From JABAAI01 sp965261955 (lineage in GTDB: Bacteria > Spirochaetota > Leptospiria > Leptospirales > Leptonemataceae), in contig CBDHEM010000069.1 in the NCBI GenBank assembly GCA_965261955.1, positions 248,001 through 312,000 on the forward strand: a stretch of DNA of 64,000 nt, written 5' to 3'. Positions 52,725 to 60,444 of this stretch are shown here, piece by piece. The first letter of the stretch is position 1, and each line of letters starts with the position of its first letter. The position numbers and the translations under genes are program-made. The notes beneath the pieces are model-generated. The model searched no databases. It had not been told where the DNA came from and saw only the letters and a program-made list of their open reading frames with translations.

Positions 52725-55219
52725 AGTACAATTGGTCTAATATCTTTGATACGACCAAATGGAATGATTTTTTCCACATCTTGTCCTTTATTTTGGCGTT
52801 GGTATACAAAACCTGTTCCATCTTGACTTACAGAAAAGGCCTGCAAAACTTCCTTTGCTTCCTTATCATCCTCATCACTATAAATAACAGTAAACAGTAT
52901 CCCCTTGGGGCCAAGGCCACTTTCGGGTAGAAGGCTTACGGCACTCAATCCAACAAGTCTTTTGGGGGAAACAAGAAAGGCACCCGTCTTTGAACGAATA
53001 CGAATATAACCAGCAACATATTTCATTTCCTGACCCCAAATCTGCCCATTTTTTTGATCAATTCCTGTGCCCTTCTGAATTATCACAAGGAGGTAGGTAA
53101 CGGGTTGAATTTTCTTCTGAATATCAATTTCATTCCTCTTCGTTTCATCCAAACGAAGTAACTTATTCCTACGAGGAAAAGATGTGTTTTGTAAACCGTC
53201 ATTATTACCCAAAACTTTCTGGGCACTTGCACTAATAGTCTCACCAGTCTTCTGAGTCCTCAGATCGGACGCCCCATCAGACTTTGTACGAATTCCCAGC
53301 CTCTTTTTAGCGATATCAAAAAAGCTCTCAGAAAAATTCTTGCCCTCTTTGCCAAGGTCTTTTCCTGCATTGCTAGCTTCCGCATCTGAAGCGTCTGAAG
53401 TATTTTTATCGGAGGAAGATTCTTGGGGAGCAGGGCCATCAGTTAGCACATCTTCTGCTATATCACTAACAACATCCATGATTTTTAAAACACGATTAAA
53501 TAAACCTCCAGATTTATCTTTTTGAGTACCCTTTTCTAAATTATCTAAGGCAGTAGTTGAATTTATCGCCTTCCCCTGACTATCAGATTCACCAGTTTTT
53601 ATAGCTTGCTCCGGCTCCTCAGATTTTTCATTTAGCTTTTCTTGGTTTTTGATTTCGGAAAGAGAGGCATCGCTATCTTTCTCTTTATTTCCAGCTAAAG
53701 CCGGCACAGGACTACCTACCAATACAGAACCCACTGTTTTTTTGAGGCTATATATGAGACCTGTGTTTTTAGGCTTTGCCTTTACAGAAATAAGTTTTAC
53801 ATTGCCTGAGTGTATCTCTTCCGCATCTGACGGTAATAAAAACAACTTAGAATCATTATCATCTTTACTAGCTATATTTTTTAAATTGTCCTCGTTTTCC
53901 GGTAAAGATTCAAAAGTATCTTTTTGTTCTGCTTTATTCCCAATGACAGACCTATCCTTTTCTATCTTTTTTTTACCTAAGTTTGCTACTTCCGGATCGC
54001 TTAAAACCGGAGTAGCGATACCGATCGCACTAGTAAAAGAGTTTACCCCAGATGCAATTTTATCAAAAAAATCTTGCGTTTTGTTTTCTTCAATTGCCTT
54101 ATTGGAAATACGCTCTATGTCATCCTCATTATTTTTTTCTTCTTTTTCTTTGATTTCTTCCTTTATTTTTTGAATATGCAAACTTTCACGAGCCACAGCA
54201 CTTTCCGGAAGGCGGATGGATACCTGTTTAATGGTATCAGCAAGAACAACATCGCCCAATTGTGCAGCTTTCCTATTTGCATATTCTTTAACTCTTTTAC
54301 CACCGCCATACAAATTACCAATCAAAAGTAAGCGTCGGTTAGCCATTTTAGCTACATCGGAAGCACCTCCATTTTCAACTATCCTTTGATAATCTTTGAT
54401 AGCATCCTTCCTATCACCAATTTCTTCTTTTACACGGGCATATCGAAATATTTCTATAGGCACGGTAAGACGAGGTAATTTTTCATACACTTTCTTCGCC
54501 GCAAAAAAATCATTCGTTTCATATAACACCTTCGCACGAGAAACAGGCTTTTGGTAATTCTTCTGAATTTGTGCAGTCTGACTTCTACGCAAAGCTATAA
54601 TACGCTTTAGCCCCGTTGCTGTCGTGGCATAGTGGGTACCGGGAAAGTTTTCAATTACACTTGAAGCCATCTTTAGCGACTGAGCAGTATTCCCTAATAA
54701 AGCATTGCAATAAATTTGATGCAAAAGAGCAAAGGCAATACTACTATTCTTTTTATTTGGGCTATTTTTAATAAACAGATCATACTCACTTACAGCCCTA
54801 CTAAATTGACGATTCCTCTCCAGATAAAAGGCATATTTTAATAGCACCAAAAGCTCCCGCTCTTTCCATAAATTAAGAAGGGGTTTAAAAGATAAAAAAC
54901 GAACGGAATTTACAAGAACAAGACCAAAATGATTCCCAAGGGAAACATTCAATACATCCGACTCAACATGGTTTAGCACACTAGAAGAAAGGACATATTC
55001 CTCTACCTCAGTTTTAACCTTTGTATTTGAATTTTTGCGGGATATCAGTTTACGAAACTGCCGTTCTAGTAGCTGAGAAGCAAGCTCAAAATTTTGAACT
55101 TCATCCTTTTCAATATACACCTGTAATTCTAGGAGCTTACTACCCACAATGGACTGGGTCGATAGCCAAAAAAGTAGCACAAGGACTCCAGACATAAAGA
55201 GAATACGTTTTACATTCAT
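52721..55219 (-). CDS. Exported TPR protein with low-complexity central region
   Basis: 832 residues. A signal peptide or anchor (LFMSGVLVLLFWLSTQSIVG) is followed by TPR-like helices to about 330 (FSRAVSEYDLFIKNSP, FFAAKKVYEKLPRLT, DRKDAIKDYQRIVENGG). Residues about 340-650 are low-complexity, Lys/Glu/Ser-rich and probably disordered. A conserved-looking C-terminal domain of about 140 residues begins at PVTYLLVIIQKGTG. It is the middle gene of an operon with the HAMP-SpoIIE phosphatase upstream and the membrane protein downstream, overlapping both. A structural or sensory role at the envelope is plausible. Confidence 0.65.
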   Translation of the reverse strand: MNVKRILFMSGVLVLLFWLSTQSIVGSKLLELQVYIEKDEVQNFELASQLLERQFRKLISRKNSNTKVKTEVEEYVLSSSVLNHVESDVLNVSLGNHFGLVLVNSVRFLSFKPLLNLWKERELLVLLKYAFYLERNRQFSRAVSEYDLFIKNSPNKKNSSIAFALLHQIYCNALLGNTAQSLKMASSVIENFPGTHYATTATGLKRIIALRRSQTAQIQKNYQKPVSRAKVLYETNDFFAAKKVYEKLPRLTVPIEIFRYARVKEEIGDRKDAIKDYQRIVENGGASDVAKMANRRLLLIGNLYGGGKRVKEYANRKAAQLGDVVLADTIKQVSIRLPESAVARESLHIQKIKEEIKEKEEKNNEDDIERISNKAIEENKTQDFFDKIASGVNSFTSAIGIATPVLSDPEVANLGKKKIEKDRSVIGNKAEQKDTFESLPENEDNLKNIASKDDNDSKLFLLPSDAEEIHSGNVKLISVKAKPKNTGLIYSLKKTVGSVLVGSPVPALAGNKEKDSDASLSEIKNQEKLNEKSEEPEQAIKTGESDSQGKAINSTTALDNLEKGTQKDKSGGLFNRVLKIMDVVSDIAEDVLTDGPAPQESSSDKNTSDASDAEASNAGKDLGKEGKNFSESFFDIAKKRLGIRTKSDGASDLRTQKTGETISASAQKVLGNNDGLQNTSFPRRNKLLRLDETKRNEIDIQKKIQPVTYLLVIIQKGTGIDQKNGQIWGQEMKYVAGYIRIRSKTGAFLVSPKRLVGLSAVSLLPESGLGPKGILFTVIYSDEDDKEAKEVLQAFSVSQDGTGFVYQRQNKGQDVEKIIPFGRIKDIRPIVL

Positions 55220-56757
55220 TACGAAACCTCCAAGGCAAGAAAAGTCACATCATCTATGAAATTACAAGCAAAATTATCAAAAGAACTTTGCACCTCTTTT
55301 GATAACTCTTCCACAGAAGAAGAGTTATGTTTGTCCATAATAGATAAAAGGCGATCCATGCCAAATTCTTCTTTTTTATCGTTAGTTGTTTCCACAAGCC
55401 CATCACTATATATAAAGACCTTATCACCCTTATTTACAGAATAACTATGCATAGGGTATTCTGCATCTGGTAGTATCCCTATTGGTAGTCCATCGGATTC
55501 AATACTAATCTTTTCTTTACCCTTGGGAAGAATAAAAAAAGTATTATGCCCAGCGTTTGTTACCCACAATTGGCCACTATCATTGAAGATCATAAGAGCT
55601 GCTGTTAGATAAAATGCCTGTTGCATACGATTTGTAATAGAATTGTTTAAAGCATTCATTAAACCTTCCATCTTATTAGAACGACGTAAAACATCTTCCA
55701 GGCTAAGAAAAGAAATAGCTGTAACAAGAGCCGCTGGGACACCATGGCCGGAAGCATCTGCGAAAAAGACACCACGAGCACCATCAGATAGCTTAAAATA
55801 ATGGAACATATCCCCACTCACCTCTCGTAAGGGCCGATAGTAAACCTGAGGTCTTAGATCCTCAACAATACTTTCTGGAGCTGAGATCAATAATCTCTGT
55901 ACTTCTTTTCCTACCTTCAGTTCTTGCTGAATTTGTTTATTTAGCCCACTAATCACTTCTATTTGATGAGAAATCGTTTGCACCTTTTCTTGTACATTTC
56001 CAGCCATAGTATTAAAGGAAAGACCTAGGACATCTAACTCATCTCTTTTTTCGTCATTCATTTTCCATTCGACTCGACTAGAAAGATCGCCTCCTCCCAT
56101 TTTTGTGCTAGCATTTACGAGGAAAGAAACCCGACGAAAAATTAATCGCATCAGAAAGATAGCAAACAAGAAGTGAAAAAGAATACCCCAGACAACGGCA
56201 CCAGCAACTTGATAGTATACTCGATTCAAACGATCTCGCATACTTTTCAAGTTTAGAGAAGCGAATAAAAATGTTTTCTTTTTCACCCCCACCGGCAAAA
56301 GGACTTCAATACTGAAGTCCTCTTTTTTTAATTCAACCATATATCTAGCTTGGAAAAGAGAGGCATTTGAAAGCAACTGCTGGACTTTTTGGATAACTTC
56401 TTTGCTAACAATTGACTTTTTTTTGCTTTTGTCTTTGATATCTGAAGAGGAATATTCTTGCAAAAGGAGACCACTACGATCAAAAAGCTTATACCAATTT
56501 AAATCGTAAGAAGATAAACTTTGACGAAGATCTGTTCCAACAGATATAGATTTATTTTTCCTTTTTCCTATTTCCAAGTTTCGTAAAGATGATAGTGTGC
56601 TCTTAGCTAAACTATCCGCTTGATACTTGAAATTTGTGATAAGAAGATCTGTTTGATTTTCTATAATTATAACAGAAAAAAAGATAAGATTGAGAATGGT
56701 GAGGAAAACATAAGCAATCCCTATTTTAAACACGAGGGAGTCTTTAATATGAACCAT
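55219..56757 (-). CDS. Membrane HAMP-SpoIIE PP2C serine phosphatase
   Basis: 512 residues. Two membrane segments (about 10-32 and 185-207) enclose a periplasmic sensor domain; a HAMP linker follows (KMGGGDLSSRVEWKMNDEKR, DELDVLGLSFNTMAG), then a coiled coil and a SpoIIE/RsbU phosphatase with EVSGDMFHYF, FADASGHGVPAALV, NAGHNTFF, YSDGLVETTN and FIDDVTFLAL. Metal-binding Asp residues are conserved. It should relay an extracytoplasmic signal to an anti-sigma-antagonist-type target. Its stop codon overlaps the ATG of the TPR gene (TAATG), giving a tight three-gene operon. Confidence 0.9.
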   Translation of the reverse strand: MVHIKDSLVFKIGIAYVFLTILNLIFFSVIIIENQTDLLITNFKYQADSLAKSTLSSLRNLEIGKRKNKSISVGTDLRQSLSSYDLNWYKLFDRSGLLLQEYSSSDIKDKSKKKSIVSKEVIQKVQQLLSNASLFQARYMVELKKEDFSIEVLLPVGVKKKTFLFASLNLKSMRDRLNRVYYQVAGAVVWGILFHFLFAIFLMRLIFRRVSFLVNASTKMGGGDLSSRVEWKMNDEKRDELDVLGLSFNTMAGNVQEKVQTISHQIEVISGLNKQIQQELKVGKEVQRLLISAPESIVEDLRPQVYYRPLREVSGDMFHYFKLSDGARGVFFADASGHGVPAALVTAISFLSLEDVLRRSNKMEGLMNALNNSITNRMQQAFYLTAALMIFNDSGQLWVTNAGHNTFFILPKGKEKISIESDGLPIGILPDAEYPMHSYSVNKGDKVFIYSDGLVETTNDKKEEFGMDRLLSIMDKHNSSSVEELSKEVQSSFDNFACNFIDDVTFLALEVS

Positions 56758-56899
56758 TGAAAAACCTATTAGCGTATCGGTAGTTTTGCTTCAAAAAAAA
56801 AATCGTAAAATCAATAAATTCCGCACTCAACCATAAAAAAGGAGCTCGGAGTAACACGTTACCTTAACTAAAGTATGTCAAGATAAAAATATAACCCCC

Positions 56900-57122
56900 T
56901 TTGTAGAACCCATATAAAAAGGTAAGACTGAATGTTCCTCTTTGAGCTACTTTGTCGTTGCAAGATCTGTTAAAAGCTTACATGGGCGTCAATCCTTTAA
57001 GTGAAGTATGTGGCTTTTCTTCGTTATAAAATTTCATAAATTCTTCCAGCGGGCTGTTTTTTATAAAATCAAGTGGTTTTCCATTGAGTTCTTGACTGTG
57101 CACATAACGAATAAGTAATCGA
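56900..57122 (-). pseudogene. IS481-type transposase C-terminal remnant
   Basis: The minus strand reads RLLIRYVHSQELNGKPLDFI, then NSPLEEFMKFYNEEKPHTSL and KGLTPM followed by a stop where the 14961-15110 copy has Gln. It extends further toward the catalytic core than that copy. It is cut at about 57122 by the 13-bp tandem repeat. Confidence 0.65.
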
Positions 57123-57127
57123 TCAAT

Positions 57128-57230
57128 GGAAACGTTCTATGGAAACGTTCCATAGAACGTTCTATGGAAACGTTCTATGGAAACGTTCTATGGAAACGTT
57201 CTATGGAAACGTTCTATGGAAACGTTCAAC
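57128..57230. repeat. 13-bp tandem repeat (about 8 units)
   Basis: Unit GGAAACGTTCTAT repeated, with one variant unit containing CATAGAACGTTCTATG, a perfect 16-bp palindrome. Each unit centres on AACGTT, itself palindromic. It sits at the broken edge of the IS481-type remnant. Confidence 0.9.
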
Positions 57231-57382
57231 TTTATCGTTATGGGCAGTGTTTTGGGCTTGCTTCAGTAATGCTCAATTCCTTGTTGTTCAAGTATTTTTT
57301 CAAAAGGAGAATAACGCTCCTTTTCTTTGCGTTTTAAATTTGATCTTGAAATAAAAAAATAGGTGAATTCCACACCATTATC

Positions 57383-57742
57383 TGACCTTTCCCCAAAAGA
57401 GTGAACAGTCCACTTTAAGTTATAGAGGAAGAGAACATGGGTTTTATAACATGGTTTTTATAAGATCGAAACAAACACTATCAAGGCGTCAGCTAAACGC
57501 TATGATGAACAATTTAAGAAGGATACGGTTAGACTTACTGGATCAAAAATAAGCTTTTCGCAAAAGAGGTCAGTGAAGCTTTTGAGGTATCTGAAACTAC
57601 ACTCTATCAAATGACGTAGGAAATATTCATTTTTAGGATATAAGAATCCTATCAAATTTGAGGAAGAATACTATGCTACTTAATATGCTACTTAATGAAA
57701 AAAAAGATAAAAACGACTGTACGAAATATTAGGGGAAGGTCA
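57383..57742 (+). mobile_element. Internally deleted IS3 derivative (360 bp)
   Basis: Both IS3 termini are present (TGACCTTTCCCC at the left, AGGGGAAGGTCA at the right). The inside joins a decayed start of orfA (AACACTATCAAGGCGTCAGC to about 57600) directly to the last ~100 bp of the element (TTTTTAGGATATAAGAATCC onward), deleting most of orfA's end and nearly all of orfB. It is non-autonomous and MITE-like; orientation is opposite to the intact copy. Confidence 0.85.
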
Positions 57743-57822
57743 CTATACTATCTATACTTGCTTCCAAGATTCAAATCCCAAACACAGCGCATCTAACTCT
57801 CAGCTCTATTCACAAAATAATA

Positions 57823-58080
57823 TCACACTACTTCTAAAAGCAACAGTTTTTCTCCAACTTCTACTTTATCACCAGCGCTTTTCTCTATTCCTTTGACTCT
57901 ACCATTGTAAGGGGATTCCAAAGGGAAAGCAGCTTTTTCTGTAACAAGCTCACACAACTCATCGCCTTCCTCAACCCAATCACCTAAGGAAACATGCCAA
58001 GCTACCAATTCAATTTCAGAAGCATCTCCTATATCAGGCACCTCCAGAGAAATTTGTTTGTTCGTATTATTTGACGCCAT
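57823..58080 (-). CDS. Stand-alone biotin/lipoyl-attachment domain protein
   Basis: 85 residues forming a single lipoyl domain: SLEVPDIGDASEIELVAWHV, GDWVEEGDELCELVTEKAAF with Lys49 as the expected lipoylation site, and a second half KGIEKSAGDKVEVGEKLLLL. Free lipoyl domains can serve acyl-carrying complexes or be detached E2 domains; no E1, E2 core or E3 gene is nearby. ATG at 58080 is preferred over an overlapping TTG at 58086. It starts a few bases after the asd stop, so the two are co-transcribed. Confidence 0.85.
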   Translation of the reverse strand: MASNNTNKQISLEVPDIGDASEIELVAWHVSLGDWVEEGDELCELVTEKAAFPLESPYNGRVKGIEKSAGDKVEVGEKLLLLEVV

Positions 58081-58086
58081 ATCCAA

Positions 58087-59121
58087 TTAAAAGTCATCTA
58101 TAAGTTTTTCTGCTATTTGTACAGCATTTAAAGCAGCACCCTTAAGAAGCTGGTCTCCACAACACCAAAGTTGCAACTCCCTTCTACTTTTCTCACTGTC
58201 CCTTTTAAAAGAGCTCCGTAAACGACCAACAAAAACTTCATCCTTATGAGAGCTTTCTATAGGCGTAGGAAAGACATTCATCCCTCTATCATCTACAAGC
58301 TTGACTCCGGGAAAAGTCTTGAGGGCCTTTTGAATAGCCGACAAATCAATATCTTCTTTCAATTTCAAATGAATAGATTCCCCATGAGCACGTAAAGTAC
58401 TCACGCGAATACAGGTTGGAGCAATACGAATACTAGTATCTTGAAGTATCTTATGAGTTTCTTGAATCATTTTGATTTCTTCTTTATTGTAACCAGAAGC
58501 CATTTCCACTTCAGAATCATGACTAAACGCATTAAAGGCAATGGGATGTGAAAAAATCTTGGGTTGCACCTCATCTCCTTCTAGGAAGCTTCTTGTCTGC
58601 GATTTTAGTTCTTCCATAGCGGCCATGCCCGCTCCCGAAACCGCTTGATAAGTGGAAACTACAATCTCTTCGATTGGGTTGATGCGATGGATTGGTGCAA
58701 TTGCCATAAGCATAATAATTGTGCTACAATTTGGATTGGCTATAAGGCCCTTATGATTGTGCAGTGCTTCCGGATTGATTTCTGGTATAACCAGTGGAAT
58801 ATTTTCCTCCATACGATAAGCGGATGAATTATCCACAACGATACTTCCTGTCTCAAGGGCTACAGGTACATAAGTTCGTGTACTATCGCTATCTATACTA
58901 AAGAAACAGAAGTCCGCTTTACTTTTTTGCAAAGATTCGCTACTCAATTCCTCTACTGTATAATCTTTCTTACAAAAAATTTGTTTCTTTCCCACTGATC
59001 GTCGACTCGCAAATAATCGCAGGTCACCCACAGGGAAACAACGCTCTTCTATAACTCTAAGAATTTCAAGACCCACAGCCCCTGTTGAGCCTATTATATT
59101 CACAGACAATTTTTTTTTCAT
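58087..59121 (-). CDS. asd: Aspartate-semialdehyde dehydrogenase
   Basis: 344 residues, makes aspartate semialdehyde for lysine, threonine, methionine and cell-wall diaminopimelate. NADP-binding GSTGAVG (11-17), catalytic Cys132 in NPNCST, acid-base His246 in STLRAHGES, and VVSTYQAVSGAG, substrate-binding area, are all present. The start follows conserved spacing (MKKKLSVNIIGSTG). The adjacent lipoyl protein is an unusual partner. Upstream lies a ~250-bp gap before hisF. Confidence 0.95.
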   Translation of the reverse strand: MKKKLSVNIIGSTGAVGLEILRVIEERCFPVGDLRLFASRRSVGKKQIFCKKDYTVEELSSESLQKSKADFCFFSIDSDSTRTYVPVALETGSIVVDNSSAYRMEENIPLVIPEINPEALHNHKGLIANPNCSTIIMLMAIAPIHRINPIEEIVVSTYQAVSGAGMAAMEELKSQTRSFLEGDEVQPKIFSHPIAFNAFSHDSEVEMASGYNKEEIKMIQETHKILQDTSIRIAPTCIRVSTLRAHGESIHLKLKEDIDLSAIQKALKTFPGVKLVDDRGMNVFPTPIESSHKDEVFVGRLRSSFKRDSEKSRRELQLWCCGDQLLKGAALNAVQIAEKLIDDF

Positions 59122-59165
59122 GGGGCTTTGTGAAATGTAAAGAATCGCAAATAATATGTCATAAA

Positions 59166-59360
59166 ATGCTGATTCAAGGTGTTCTATGCAGGCATTTTGC
59201 AGGCATTTTCTTGTTTTTTTGTTTTCTGAGCAGTCCCTTCATCGAAAAAGACTTGTTTGCAAGAAATGAAAATTTCCTACCACATTTCGTACAACTCAGA
59301 CATCCTCTTTTTTATCAGACAGAAGGCAACACAAACTATATTTTGATGGTACATAAGTAA
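59166..59360 (+). CDS. Possible small secreted peptide (64 aa)
   Basis: An ATG opens a frame with a signal-peptide-like N-terminus (RHFAGIFLFFCFLSSPF) and a 40-residue polar remainder ending NTNYILMVHK. There is no recognisable ribosome binding site, family or partner. It lies in the 253-bp gap between asd and hisF, opposite their direction. It could be a remnant or chance frame. Confidence 0.25.
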   Translation: MLIQGVLCRHFAGIFLFFCFLSSPFIEKDLFARNENFLPHFVQLRHPLFYQTEGNTNYILMVHK

Positions 59361-59374
59361 ATTTTATGCATTTA

Positions 59375-60178
59375 TTATACACGCACACTTATACCAGATT
59401 GCAATAAAAACTGTTTTACTTGAATGATGCTATATGTACCAAAATGAAAAACAGACGCTGCCAAAACTGCATCGGCGTTGGCCTCATGGACGGCCTCATA
59501 AAAGTGAGATAATTCACCAGCACCACCAGATGCAATAATTGGCACAGGAACCCTCTCTCTTACCGTTTGTATTAACTTCAGATTATAACCCTTGCCCACA
59601 CCATCCTCATCCATACTCGTTAGTAAGATTTCCCCCGCTCCAAGAGAAACAGCCTCTTGCGCCCACTCCACAACACATTTTCCAGTAGATGTCCGACCAC
59701 CATGTAAATAGACTTCAAAACCATCGGTATCTTTTTCATGATCGAAATCGGCTTGAGTAGAAGAGACAGAAAGCGTCACATGCTTCGCATCAATGGCACA
59801 AACAATACATTGAGAACCAAAGCGTTCGGCCGATTCTCTGATCAATTCAGGTTTTTGAAATGCAGCCGTATTTAAGGAGACTTTATCCGCACCAGCTTGT
59901 AATATAGAGTGGATATCCTCTATTGTACGCAATCCACCCCCAACAGTAAACGGAATAAAAATTTCTTGTGCAACACGAGATACAAGGTCCAAAACAATGT
60001 CACGTTTTTCTGAACTTGCAGTGATATCTAAAAAACAAATCTCATCAGCTCCTTCACTAGCATAATACCTAGCTAACTCTACAGGATCTCCTGCATCTCG
60101 TAATCCCGTAAACTGAACCCCCTTGACAACACGTCCATCTTTAATATCTAGACAGGGAACTATACGCTTCGTTAACAT
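59375..60178 (-). CDS. hisF: Imidazole glycerol phosphate synthase, cyclase subunit
   Basis: 267 residues, (beta-alpha)8 barrel that with HisH makes imidazole glycerol phosphate and AICAR in histidine synthesis. Catalytic Asp11 (VPCLDIKDGRVVKG) and Asp130 (CAIDAK) are in place; phosphate-binding FTVGGGLRTIEDI and IIASGGAGELSHF are present. A ~12-residue insertion (QADFDHEKDTDG) lies after the second Asp region. No other his gene is adjacent, so the pathway is scattered. Confidence 0.95.
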   Translation of the reverse strand: MLTKRIVPCLDIKDGRVVKGVQFTGLRDAGDPVELARYYASEGADEICFLDITASSEKRDIVLDLVSRVAQEIFIPFTVGGGLRTIEDIHSILQAGADKVSLNTAAFQKPELIRESAERFGSQCIVCAIDAKHVTLSVSSTQADFDHEKDTDGFEVYLHGGRTSTGKCVVEWAQEAVSLGAGEILLTSMDEDGVGKGYNLKLIQTVRERVPVPIIASGGAGELSHFYEAVHEANADAVLAASVFHFGTYSIIQVKQFLLQSGISVRV

Positions 60179-60444
60179 AAAATATAGCTATATAATGAAA
60201 AGGCTAGTCCAAAAAATATACAGCATTCATTACTGCCCATCAATATTCATCCATATCGAGTCAGGAATACGTGATGCATATTCTTTTGACAATCACAAAC
60301 GAGTTCAGGAGTCAAACTAATGTTATATAAAATACCATATGGAATACTATCTAAAATACTATATGGCACCATGCACAATCCCATACAGTGAAAAATAACA
60401 AAGAAAACTGCTCTCTCTCGAAACTTTTCGAGATTTTTAATACT
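60179..60444. other. 266-bp intergenic region
   Basis: Between hisF and the EAL gene. It contains two close copies of GGAATACTATxTAAAATAC-like sequence and CCATATGG near 60338-60370. No gene or RNA is recognised. Confidence 0.4.

Larger units (their letters stand above)
56758..57822. other. 1.06-kb intergenic region filled with IS remnants
   Basis: Contains an IS481-type transposase C-terminal remnant (56900-57122), a 13-bp tandem repeat (57128-57230) and an internally deleted IS3 (57383-57742). The rest is AT-rich with no gene supported; the 71-codon frame at 57139-57354 is mostly the tandem repeat. Confidence 0.75.

Noticed and set aside
57139..57354. 71-codon frame with METFYGNVLWKRS repeats
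   Set aside because: Product of the 13-bp tandem repeat; no start signal.
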